Translations under genes and position numbers: made by a program
The notes under the pieces: generated by a model
Seen by the model: only the letters and a program-made list of their open reading frames with translations
Databases searched by the model: none
What the model was told of the DNA's origin: nothing
Shown here: positions 37,189 to 47,284 of the stretch, in pieces
How the letters are laid out: the number at the start of each line of letters is the position of its first letter
How positions within the stretch are numbered: position 1 is the stretch's first letter
Assembly (NCBI GenBank): GCA_943704495.1
Contig: CALSCR010003381.1
Coordinates: 1 to 64,000, forward strand
Direction of reading: 5' to 3'
DNA length: 64,000 nucleotides
From: Pigoraptor chileana
Taxonomy: Eukaryota; Opisthokonta; Filasterea

Positions 37189-37738
37189 TTTCACGAGTCC
37201 ACTTGTCGGAGGGCACCCTGTGACACACACACACACACACAGAGTAGCAAGCAGCACTTGGTATCAACAACCTGACGTCGGTAGATGCGGCACAGCGATC
37301 ATCAACAGCTACATTCCGTCCCTCTGCAGCCGCAATATGCCAGTGTGTCACACGATTCCAATGCATCAAGGGCTATTACATGATCACTTTGCAGACAGCA
37401 TCAATCGGCTACTGATGCACTACCTTCGATTGTGAGTAGGCGAGATGATACCCAACGGATAGGAGAACTGGGGATAGATGGAGAGGGCTTCGTGCAGTTA
37501 TACATAGACGAGGGATGGATCGCCGTGGTTGCAGGGGAAGATAGGACAGGGACGGATGCGACAGCGGGAGCAAGAAGGCGAGCGCAATGATGGATGGATG
37601 TGGATGTGGATGGGATGTGGAGGGGCAACCGCGGCGACAGAGGGAGATTGGTGATGCATCCTCACGTCCTCACGTGCAACTGAGCACAATTACCCCTGTC
37701 CCACGCACACGCCCCGGATGAGCCAATCACCAAATAAG

Positions 37739-37772
37739 ATCACGTGATTAATGACAATAAACATCACGTGAT
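37739..37772. promoter_or_regulatory. Paired ATCACGTGAT palindromes (E-box)
   Basis: Two perfect 10-bp palindromes with CACGTG cores, 24 bp apart centre to centre, in the divergent NOP58/HECT region. CACGTG is bound by bHLH-zip factors (MYC/MAX, USF, CBF1); binding here is inferred. Confidence 0.4.
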
Positions 37773-38080
37773 TGCGGTGGGCACCTGCGTCACAATGCCG
37801 TCATTAGACCGCTGCCACTTTGTTACACTGTTGCGGCAATGGCGTTGACTACTACTGTACAAAGGGAAGATCAGAGAGATCATTATCCCCAAGGGAGTGA
37901 GTTCAAGTGCTACTACTTGCAGCCCAGCTTCATTAATGGGGTGCCTGCGACAAATGAGCAATTGGTTGGGTGCTTGAGCATTGTGCCAAAGAGAAAACAC
38001 AAAAGAGAAGACGAAGCAAGCCTTGAAACTGCGTTACCGATCCGTGGATGGCCAGAGTCGACTGATCGACATGAGTGAGG

Positions 38081-38125
38081 CCCTCAGCCGTCCCTCAGTC
38101 GTCCCTCAGTCGTCCCTCAGTCGTC
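38081..38125 (+). repeat. 11-bp tandem repeat, 4 copies
   Basis: Unit CCTCAGTCGTC, first copy with one change, ending about 50 bp before the HECT start codon; likely in its 5' UTR. Confidence 0.9.
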
Positions 38126-38175
38126 GTGGCGAGGACGCGCGCAAGTGCACAGCGACGGTTGCCAATTGAGCCCAC

Positions 38176-41100
38176 ATGTCAGCAATGGGCGATCGCGGTC
38201 TGGATCCCATTGATGCCCCCGTTGATGCCCCCAGTGACGGCAATGGCGAGGGCGCCGGTGTGCATGACAGCGACATGAACACGGGTACTGAACTGCCCAT
38301 TCACATGTCGATGGAAGATGGAAATTTCCCACAACCTCTCAACGACCATTCTATGAGTGAGGATAACACAACAACCCCACCAGACAATGCCGCTGGGAGC
38401 GTGACGGCGGACGACGCATCCCACTCGGCGCCCCAAAGCAATGCACTTGTACTGTACCGACCAGCAGTGGCGTCGGCGTTGGCGTCGTCATCATCATCAT
38501 CTGCGTCCTATCGGCGTCTGTACGAGGCATGCACGGCAGGAAATGCACGGGCAGTGGAAGCACTTCTCGTCGCTGGCGTCGACGCCTCGGTCCGCCCGCA
38601 CGCAGGCTGCAATCCCTCGCTGCTTGCCGCGGCGTCGTCGGGCTCCAGGGCATGCGTGGTTCTGCTGCTTTCGTACGGCGCTCGCGTGAATGATGCCAAT
38701 GCACAGGGCATGACGGCACTGATGCTTGCCGCGTCCCAAGGATACGCCGAGTGCGTGTCCGTGCTGCTCGACGCCGGCGCCGATCCCAACATGGAGACGC
38801 CGACGGCACTCAGTGCGCTCTGCTACGCCATCAACGGGTCGTTTCCTGATATCGTGCGCCTGCTTATATCGCGGGGTGCAGACCCGCGGTCCCCCGTGGC
38901 CATGCGCCTGGCCGTTACGGCGGGAAGCGAGCTTGTGGGGCTGCTCCTCATGTCCGGGGCCAGCGCCTCTGCATCGTTCAGACAGATCACACCCGTGCAC
39001 GTGGCTGCGCTTGGCGGGGATGCCACGTGCCTGCACATGCTTGCAACCGCAGGCGCAGACCTGTTTGCCGCATCCACTGCCGGCGACACGGCGCTCCACT
39101 GTGCGGCGGAGGCGACGAGCCCCGAGTGTGTGCGCTTCCTGCTGGATGCCAGTGTCCCGGCGTCGGTGCGCAACACACGTGGCCTCACTCCCCTCCTCAA
39201 TTGCGCCTATCGGAGCGCGCGCCCGGCCTCGCTCGAGTGTGCGCGGCTGCTTCTGGACCACGGCGCTGACCCCTGCGCTGTGGACAAGGATGGGGCGTCG
39301 GCGCTGCACCTGGCCGCGGAGGGCGGCGGCGTGGACATGCTACGCTTGCTTCTTGCAGCAGGCGCAAACCCGCAGTGCGTGACCGACGATGACACCGCCG
39401 CACACCACCTCGCAGCGTGGCATGGTCACGTGGATTTCCTGGCGGTCCTTCTCGGCATCCCCGCCCCCCTCGCAGCCGACGGCGCGGATGATGGGCCTCT
39501 GCTGAACGTCGACGCTCGGGCCGACAGCGGATGGACCCCGCTGCATCTCGCCGCATACACAGGTCACGTGGGCTGTGCGCGCCTTCTTGTCGATCGCGGC
39601 GCCGATGTCATGGCAACGACGGCCTTTGGCACCTCGGCGGCGCTGCTTGCTGGCCGCCACGCAAAGGCACCCGCGTATCACCAGATGTATGCGCAGTGGG
39701 CGTCGCGGGGGCTCTGTGCAAAGGTCTCTGCCGAATGGGCGCCCGCGCTGCGAGATTCCTTCCCAAAGCATCTCGCGGCGGCGGCGGCGAATGGGCTGGT
39801 GTGTCGCGGATATCCGGACATCGACGTCTGCCCGATCGAGGTCTCCCTCGCCACGCAGTGTGCACGTGCGTTTGCGGCCGTTCTTGACGCGGCGGCGGAC
39901 ACGGCGTCTCCCCCGGATGTCGCGCCGTGCGGGGGCGTGTGTGTCGGTGTGAGGGGCTGCGTCTGTGGTGCGATCGACCGCATGCAGGCCGCCCTCTCAC
40001 GTGCCGCAATGGAATTGACCGGCGCTGCGTGGATGGATGCACACGTGACCGCTGCATTCGGGCTCGCCCCACGTCCCGCGCCCGCGTTGTCCAATCGCGT
40101 CATGGTTGAAGCGGCGCTGGAGCTGCTGCTACCCTGCGTGCTCATCCGGGGTACTGCCCTGCGCGTTGTCGAGGAATGCATCGCCGACGTGGCCTCTGCC
40201 CGCGGAGCCCCTCCGATGGCGCGTTCAGCCGTTCCCCTTGTTCTGTTGCGGCTGCGGTCACTTGCGTCTGCGCTGTTGGCTTGCGTCGACGGCGTCGAAC
40301 TCGCGTCGCTGTGCAGCGCCGAGATGCAGACGCTGCCCCCCGAGCCCACGCTGCCCGCGCTTTTGCCAGAGTCAACTGCCAGCATGCCGAGGCAGGGCGC
40401 GTGGGATGCATTAGCGGACGATTTAAACGCTGCGCGGGGCGTTTTTGGCGCAATGGGCAGGGGTGCACAATCCGCCAGCATTGCGAGTGGCGGCGTGCGT
40501 GGGAGCGACGACGCTGGCGCCCCGGATGAACACGACGGCGCGGTCTTGGACGTGCTGGACATGAGCGACGCGGATGAAGCCGAGGGGTCTCCTCTCAGTG
40601 TGCTGGATGTGCTTGATGAGCTTGACGCGCGCGTGGAAGTCGGCAGCGGCTGGGGCGACGGCAATGGTGCCATCAGCAGCATCAACGACGTGGAGGGCGC
40701 ATACGGCCAGTTTGGTCTGGGTGGTGGTGGGGAAGGCGATGACGACACTGAGGGTGATGATGACGACACTGGGGATGATGATGACGACACTGAGGGTGAT
40801 GAGGGTGATGATGACGACACTGGCGACGATGATGATGACAGCGGGTCTCGCAGCGACGGCGAGGCACATGACAGACCTCCCCCGGGCCTTTATTCCCCCG
40901 TCCGCCCGCCCTTTTACGTCGACACCGAGTCCCTGAAGTGCACCGACAGTAGTAACAGCAGTAACAGCATCAACAATAGCGGCGGTGTGTACCAGGATGG
41001 GGTTATGTGCCACGCTGTGCTCAGACGCAGCGTTGCCCATAATGGGGGAGTGCTCTCCCAGATGGTCACTGACGCAATCGCCACTTTTTCTCTATCACGT

Positions 41101-43638
41101 GCCCCCGCACTCCCTGTGCGCATCGAGGCCCACGCGCTGCGCTTCCGGCACGCACGCACTGCCTGGGCGTCGTTTGCTGCTTCGCTTCTCGCGCTCGGTG
41201 CAGCCGACGCGCTCGCCTTGTCCGCAGAGGCATTACGGGTCATGGCCGCCGACATGGCATCGGTGCCTGTCGTGGGACGCAGGCTTGTCAGGATAGACAT
41301 CGACCGCAGCAACATTGTTGCGTCGGCACTGACGGCCGTGGGCAAGCGTCTGCAATCTCTCTGCGCGGAGGCGGCGGAGAGGAGCATAGGGTTCGGGGTA
41401 GGGTTGGCTATGGCGCACACTGCGCACGCGAGTGGTACTGGTGTCTCCGCAGCGCCGCTTGCATTTTCTGTCGGTGCTGATGCAAGGAGCGTGGGCATGT
41501 CTGATACCTCCCCGCATGGCATTGGCGTGCCCGCCAGCGGCCTTGCGCTCGCAGACGAGGTTGACGAAGAGCATGCAGGGTCGACGTCGCGTGGGTGGGA
41601 GGACGGCGACGGGGACGACTCTGACTTTGAAGACGACTTTGACGCCGACGCCGGTGCAGACGGACCGGGGCGCGTGCGGTGGCACAAGCATGGGGATCTT
41701 CGCGTCGGTCTCGACGTTTCGTTTGCTGGGGAAATTGCACACGGCGTGGGCGTAACGAGGGAGTTTTTTGCCGAGGTGACAAGACTGCTTATTGAGGGCG
41801 AGTGTGAGTGGGCGCAAGGCGCGGGCGGCTGTGGTGGGGTCGATCACGTGGGCGGGTGTGGGTTGTTTGAGGGTTTTAACGGGAGAACTGTGTTCAATAT
41901 CGCATCGACCGCCCCGCTCTTCCGTGACAGCAGCATTGACAACAGCATTGACAGGAGCATGGACGACAGCGATGTCGACAACGCGGGCATCCAGCGCCGC
42001 CAAAGTAGCACCTTTACTATGGATGCGTGTGCGGATGGGTCTGTGGCGATGCGACTGCGGCTGCTGGGGTCACTGCTGGCCGTTGGGCTGTGCCAAGGCG
42101 CAACCGCGGGTGCGCTTCTGTCGACGAGCACGTGCCTCTCCCTGCTCCTGGGCCCCACCAGATGGTCACTCCCGGCGGAGGTCACATGCAGCTGTGGGTG
42201 CATCCGGGGCGCGCCTGGCAGGGCCGCTGATCTGCCGGCGGTGCTGTGCGATGGCGTCATTTGCACATCCTCTCACTGCGCCTGCGCACTCTTGCTCGAG
42301 CTCTCGCGCCTCGACGCCGATGTCGCACGCTCGCTGAGGACGCTCGCTCTCGATGCAAGCGCAGCCGATTTTGGTGACGGCGGTGCGTACGCCGATCTCC
42401 GTTTTGCGATAAGTCTCCCCAGCGCCCGCTCTGCTGACGACGTGTTTGCGCTTGTGCAGCGCGGTGGCAACCTTTCCGTCACCATGGACAATCGGATGGA
42501 ATTTGTGCGGCGGTATGCGCACGCGCGCGTCCGGGGAATGGCAGCTGCGAGCGGTCACATGTGGGCGTTTGCGGAGGGCTTTTACGCGGTGTTGACCCAC
42601 GGGGCGCTCGTGCTGGCCTTTGGGGGCCAGCCGGAGAAGCTGCAGGCCGCCCTGTGTGGAAGTGTGGGGGCAATTGATGTGGACGACTGGCAGCGCAACA
42701 CACAGTACGACGGGTGCGACCCCAATACAAAGCAGGTGGGCGGCGGTGCGGCAGTGTGCGGCAGTCTCTGTTCACTGTCCTTGTCGCTCCGCTTCAATGG
42801 ATTATTTGTTGCTGGTGTGCTCTGTCTGTCTAACCCTAACCATTTCGATGTAAAAACACCCAACACCATTCGCATCCACAACACCCCCCCNNNNNNNNNN
42901 CCCCCCCCCCCCCCCCCCCCCCCCGGGTGCCTAGGTGGCCTGGTTCTGGCGCTGCGTACACGACATGACAGACGATGCTCGCAAGCGCCTTCTTCGCTTT
43001 GTGACGGGCCTCTCTGCCGTACCCTCGCTTGGGTTCTCGGGACTCCGTGGTCCGCACGGTGTGAAGAATTTCACAATCGCCCTTGGGCCAGAGGCAGTGC
43101 GTCCAGATACTCCGGCAGGTGACCGCGGCGTTCCCATCTCGCCCGGGGAATCGCTAAACACAACATGCGACAGCACTGTTACTTATGTCACCGCTGAGAT
43201 GGAGCTCGACGATACTATGGAAGGCGAGGTAGTGTTGGGGGACGACGGGCCACTGGCACAGAGGGAAGGATTTTTTCCACCGACAGACGTCTCGGGTGGC
43301 GGGAATGTTCCTCTCGCACATCCCACGGCAAGAACATGGTGCGTTTTACTCTTGTCAAGTGTGGTGTGGACTCATTCTCTCGCAATGCAGAGCGGCCACA
43401 GACACTTTCGCCCACAATACGTTGCTGTGGTTCCGTTTTTTGTTTGTTCAGTAATTGACGTTTTATTTCCCTGTACTGCCATATCTGCCCCACACACGCC
43501 ACGGCATGCATTAATAATTGTGCCTTTGTTCGCAGCTTCAACACACTGGTGCTCCCGGCGTACTCTCACGAGGCCGATTTGCGCCGCCTCCTTGTCTCCG
43601 CCGTCGATTCTCGGCACACGGGATTCGATTTTGTCTGA
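38176..43638 (+). CDS. Ankyrin-repeat HECT E3 ubiquitin ligase
   Basis: HECT-class ubiquitin ligase with N-terminal ankyrin repeats. Exons 38176-42735, 42935-43338, 43536-43638; 1688 residues. Residues about 110-500 hold ten or so ankyrin repeats (GMTALMLAASQGYAECVSVL, GASALHLAAEGGGVDMLRLL, GWTPLHLAAYTGHVGCARLL). A middle region has an acidic tract of D/E/G/T at about 855-895. The HECT domain spans about 1170-1688: DVSFAGEIAHGVGVTREFF, MRLRLLGSLLAVGLCQGA, FYAVLTHGALVLAFGGQPEK, RLLRFVTGLSAVP, then ARTC-FNTLVLPAYSHEADL. The catalytic Cys1655 codon (TG/C) is split by intron 2. Substrate unknown. A serine/aspartate linker and acidic repeat suggest regulation but nothing specific. Confidence 0.93.
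42884..42924. repeat. Poly-C tract with 10-N assembly gap in HECT intron 1
   Basis: Seven C, ten N, then 24 C. The acceptor CCTAG lies 10 bp after. The gap is inside intron 1 (42736-42934) and so does not touch the coding sequence; its true length is unknown. Confidence 0.97.
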
Positions 43639-43718
43639 CACAATACACCTTCAGGCTGGGCGGTGGCTAGGCAGTGTCATGTGCGGTTGTTGAGCGACTT
43701 ATACTACCGCACCCACCA

Positions 43719-44508
43719 TCACCGGCGTAGACTTGAGTGTCGGCGGCTCTGCATCCAGCCAGTCAAGCACACAAGAGCATATCTGTACTTGTTGCGGGCG
43801 TCATGCACCCATCCTCGTAGGCGCCCAAATGCAGGATTCCCCGCAAACCGGCTCAGAAGTTCAAAATGGTGTTTGCACCGCCCGTCCTTCACAACAAACG
43901 CAAGCCCTCCACTGCCCACCGCTTTGCCAACAAACCACACGTGTGTTGACGACGACTGCACCACGTTCCATTGACATAACAGATAACGAACATACCAGAA
44001 AACAGAATAGCTCGTAAGAATATGGACACTATCACAGATCGTACAAATATATATAGTCATAACCACACGTCACCGAATTGCACCTACCTGAAGGACTTTC
44101 CGTCGCGCTTGTTCCGAGACACCCGCAGCCTCAAACAGACGCTCCCTCCATCCCCCGCGTAGAGGAGCAGCGACAGGGCACGTCGTGTCGGCACTGCTGA
44201 TGGCCTCATTGCAAATGCTCAGCGTCACGCAAAACAGCGACTCGGCACAGTCCACAGCATCACTCGACGCAGTCGGCGATCCCTGTATCCATGAATCACA
44301 CGCACGTTTACAGACACTCGGCGCGGTCCTCTGGCCTGGGACGACTCCGGCGTCGAACGAGTCCTACGGCCTTCGCCAGTGCCCCTCTCACTGGCATCGT
44401 TGGGTGGGTGCGGAGTACTGCCTCCCTGGCGGCCCAATGAAGCCCCCCTATCATCGGCACTGTGTATGGCTTGAGGAAGCTGTCGCGGTGGTGCGGGCAT
44501 ATCGCCAA
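43719..44508 (-). CDS. Hypothetical protein (209 aa, model uncertain)
   Basis: Exons 44508-44392, 44363-44088, 43955-43719, all phase 0, donors GTGAGA and GTAGGT. Not recognised. The last two exons look genuinely coding: DAVDCAESLFCVTLSICNEA, GGWRERLFEAAGVSEQARRK, HVWFVGKAVGSGGLAFVVKD, HDARNKYRYALVCLTGW. The first exon is the weakest part; its intron would be only 28 bp, so the true 5' end may differ. An overlapping open frame 44225-44629 competes for this 5' part. The stop lies 80 bp from the converging HECT stop. Confidence 0.4.
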
Positions 44509-44834
44509 TGCGGGAAAGTGCCTTCGTGATTATGCTTATGCCGGCGAACGAGTCCTTCCTAAGCAAGTGAAGTATGCTCAAGGCGTGGTACCGGAAGGAT
44601 TGCCGACACATGTTTCGCTCACACCTCATAAGAGCAAGACGCAGTGCCCGCAGACAGAAACGTCGACGACGCGCAAATAGTCAGTGATTCACAGTCCTCA
44701 ATAAACGCCGTGGCCATAGTCACCAACGCCTCTCAGCTGTCGTATGAGAGCCCCGATCGTGCGATTGAATCAAAGGCATGGCGAATGCTGATATCAGTAA
44801 GGAGACTGTTTTTTTAAGTCTTAATTTCATTTTC
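44509..44834. other. Short intergenic stretch
   Basis: 326 bp between the hypothetical gene and the leucine-rich-repeat gene. It may include the true 5' exon of the former. Nothing else is supported. Confidence 0.4.
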
Positions 44835-46546
44835 TCATTTGTAGGCTGAAAAAATCTTATTACTATACAACCCACGTACACCAGACAGAACAGACAGATC
44901 AACTTGAAGTGGTCCTGCAACTAGAACAGACACATTGACAGTTGCCACGGGTGAAAAATCTTTGACAAGATAACAGTGAGAAAGGTCCAAATGAAATACG
45001 TTTCCGAGTCCAGACACATCCAACACATTCCGACAGATCACAAGCAACAGTGTGTGCACGTGCCCAAGTGCAGACACGTCTGAAACAGGGCAAAAAGTCA
45101 GATCAAGGGAATGCACCTGACCAAGCGCATCAACATTTTCAATCCGACATTTTTTAACACTAAGTGTGTGAACATGACCAAGCATAGACACATCCTTCAC
45201 TGAGGTGTGACAAAGATCCAGAATATGCACATTCCCAAGAGCGCTGGCATCAGCCACCTTGGTGTATTATAGCTAAGGTCAGGGGTATGAACATGTCCCA
45301 GCATGGAAACATCATGAACATTCGAAGATGACAGATTCAACGCATAACATCGACTAAGTGCTGACACATCCACAACAGCAGTTTTGGAAAGGTTAAGGGT
45401 GTGCACATTACTAAGTGCAAAAACGTCTTCAACTAAATCGCAATTCACGAGAGAAAGCGTATGCACCCTGCCCAGACATGACACATCACTCACATTTGTA
45501 TACGAAAGGTCCCATGAGTGAATATTGCCCAATAAATACATTTTCGGATTCTTCTTAGGAACAGCAAACCCACAAAGAGACAAAGTGTGAACTGAGCCCA
45601 GCTTTTCAAGGAAGTCATTACGGATTTTAACCTCATCCAAATTGAACAGAGTAAGTGTGTGAATCATTCCCAATTGAGTAATATCGACAACGATCGTGTT
45701 TGTCATCTCCAGAGTATGCAGATTTGCAAACTCAATGGGGATCACATTCGGAGCTGAATAGGGCGAGCTGTTGTAACGACTGGGAGATGGCCTGTAAAAA
45801 AGTTTCTTTACACCGCCAAGAGTAAGAAGACTCACCCACGAAACTTTGTCGCATGGTTCAATTGTCACCTCGATCGCATTTGCCAGAGGCGACACGTCAA
45901 CAAGATGCTCCATCCGTTCGAGAGTAACGAAACGGGCGTTACGCAGCCCAGAAATGTCGGTAATGCCGACACCCCCAGGCCAAGCATATGACACCAGTTT
46001 CACCCGTTTCACGTTCACAAATTCCAGCGAATCAAGTTCAACATCAGTCAGTTCAATCACAGGGACCCTGGAAAGCAGCGCGGCATTCACAATTGTGCCC
46101 CTATTCAGGGAGAGATGTTGCAAGCTTAAAGAAGAGTGAAACATCAAGGAGTGCACCTGACACAACCAGCTCCTGCACGTTACGCAGGGGCGACAGGTCA
46201 GGGCGGACAGGCTTGTTATTAACACAAGCATAATACACTCCTGCAAAGCCCCCAGCAGAGGATTCGCTTCACCACAGTTACACCCATCCAGCACCAAGCG
46301 GCCGACAGGAATGGTCGCCTTCACTTCCTTGCGAAATGTCGCGTCCTCAATGTACTTTCGATTGTGCAGAGGCCAGAGGTGGTAAAGTCGCTTTTGGCGC
46401 AGGTGCGCGTGGAGCGCACGATTGACTTTCGCCAGCGACGACACGTCCACGTTCAACAGATACGGGACAATGTGGTGAACCACCGTTTCGGGAGCGAGCA
46501 AATTGAACCCACTGCGACAACGTCCGACATTTTCAACCGATTGCAT
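44835..46546 (-). pseudogene. F-box/leucine-rich-repeat protein, frame-disrupted
   Basis: The N-terminus from 46546 has an F-box-like segment (LLAPETVVHHIVPYLLNVDV, then LAKVNRALHAHL). About fifteen LRR-type units of 22-24 residues follow, with repeated words VHTLSL, DVSALG and LGNVH (for example VSDVSCLGRVHTLSLVNCDL). The reading frame shifts about three times: two compensating shifts bracket a unit near 46120-46230 where the better frame reads LSPLRNVQELVVSGALLDVS, and one lies near 45265 where the repeat pattern resumes at ADASALGNVHILDL. No intron explains them. The locus is visibly more AT-rich than its neighbours and intronless. Either a decaying gene or an intact gene with assembly errors. 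Leucine-rich repeats of this kind bind proteins; no specific role can be given. Confidence 0.6.
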
Positions 46547-47284
46547 ATCACAGGAACAGAAACCAACAACAAATATGTATGTGTCCCAAGAACAGCCAAG
46601 AAGCCAAGTAACCAAGATGCCAGTGAAGCGATTGAAACGCTGAAACAAAGAACAAATATCGATTGTCACAAAATAGAGTCCACACAAAGAACACAAGTCT
46701 GAGAGGAATGAGGCCACTGTCAAAGAACGAATATCGATTGTCACAAAAGCAAATCCACACCAAAAAAACACAAGTCCGAATGGAATAAAGGCCACTGTCG
46801 ACACGAAAGTTGAAAGTCCGATTGCAATTCAAAGCCACATAGAGAGGCTATTTTGTAGTACTTTCAACTCGTCAATGCGCGTTTCCCCATTCTTCGTTCG
46901 TGCGTGTGTGTGTATCGACAATTGTATGGAACCAGTGTCAAGAAATGTAATTCCCACACCGAAAAAATTCTTTGGGAAAAATGTGAATTTTCTAATCAAT
47001 CTACGTCTGTCGGCAACGGTCTCACACGTAAGACCTGGTCTCGAAGCATTCGTGGACTTCAACTTGCATTTTTGCCACCAACTGAGGATATCGAATCCTT
47101 GATTGGCTCAAAAGCAGATTAGATTTTTTTACATTCAGTACCCTGCTCTTACAGCTGCAGTTTCGCGATGATGCTTACAGAAACGATGGCGACTGTAAGC
47201 GATGGCGAATGCGGCGCTGCTTCACGTGCGGTGCTCAGTGGTCAGTCCACAGGCATACCATCACGCGGTGCATCCCATTATACC
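46547..47284. other. Intergenic, LRR gene 5' side to kinase 3' end
   Basis: 738 bp, AT-rich, with a tandem repeat at 46647-46799. No gene. Confidence 0.6.
46647..46799. repeat. Two-copy tandem repeat, units 75 and 78 bp
   Basis: Each unit starts AAAGAAC(A/G)AATATCGATTG and ends GGCCACTGTC; the copies differ at scattered sites and by short indels. A degraded third start follows. Lies upstream of the LRR gene. Confidence 0.85.

Larger units (their letters stand above)
37189..38175. promoter_or_regulatory. Divergent NOP58/HECT intergenic region
   Basis: 987 bp between divergent starts. It contains two copies of the palindrome ATCACGTGAT (37739-37748, 37763-37772) and an 11-bp tandem repeat just before the HECT start (38081-38125). 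No gene. Confidence 0.55.
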
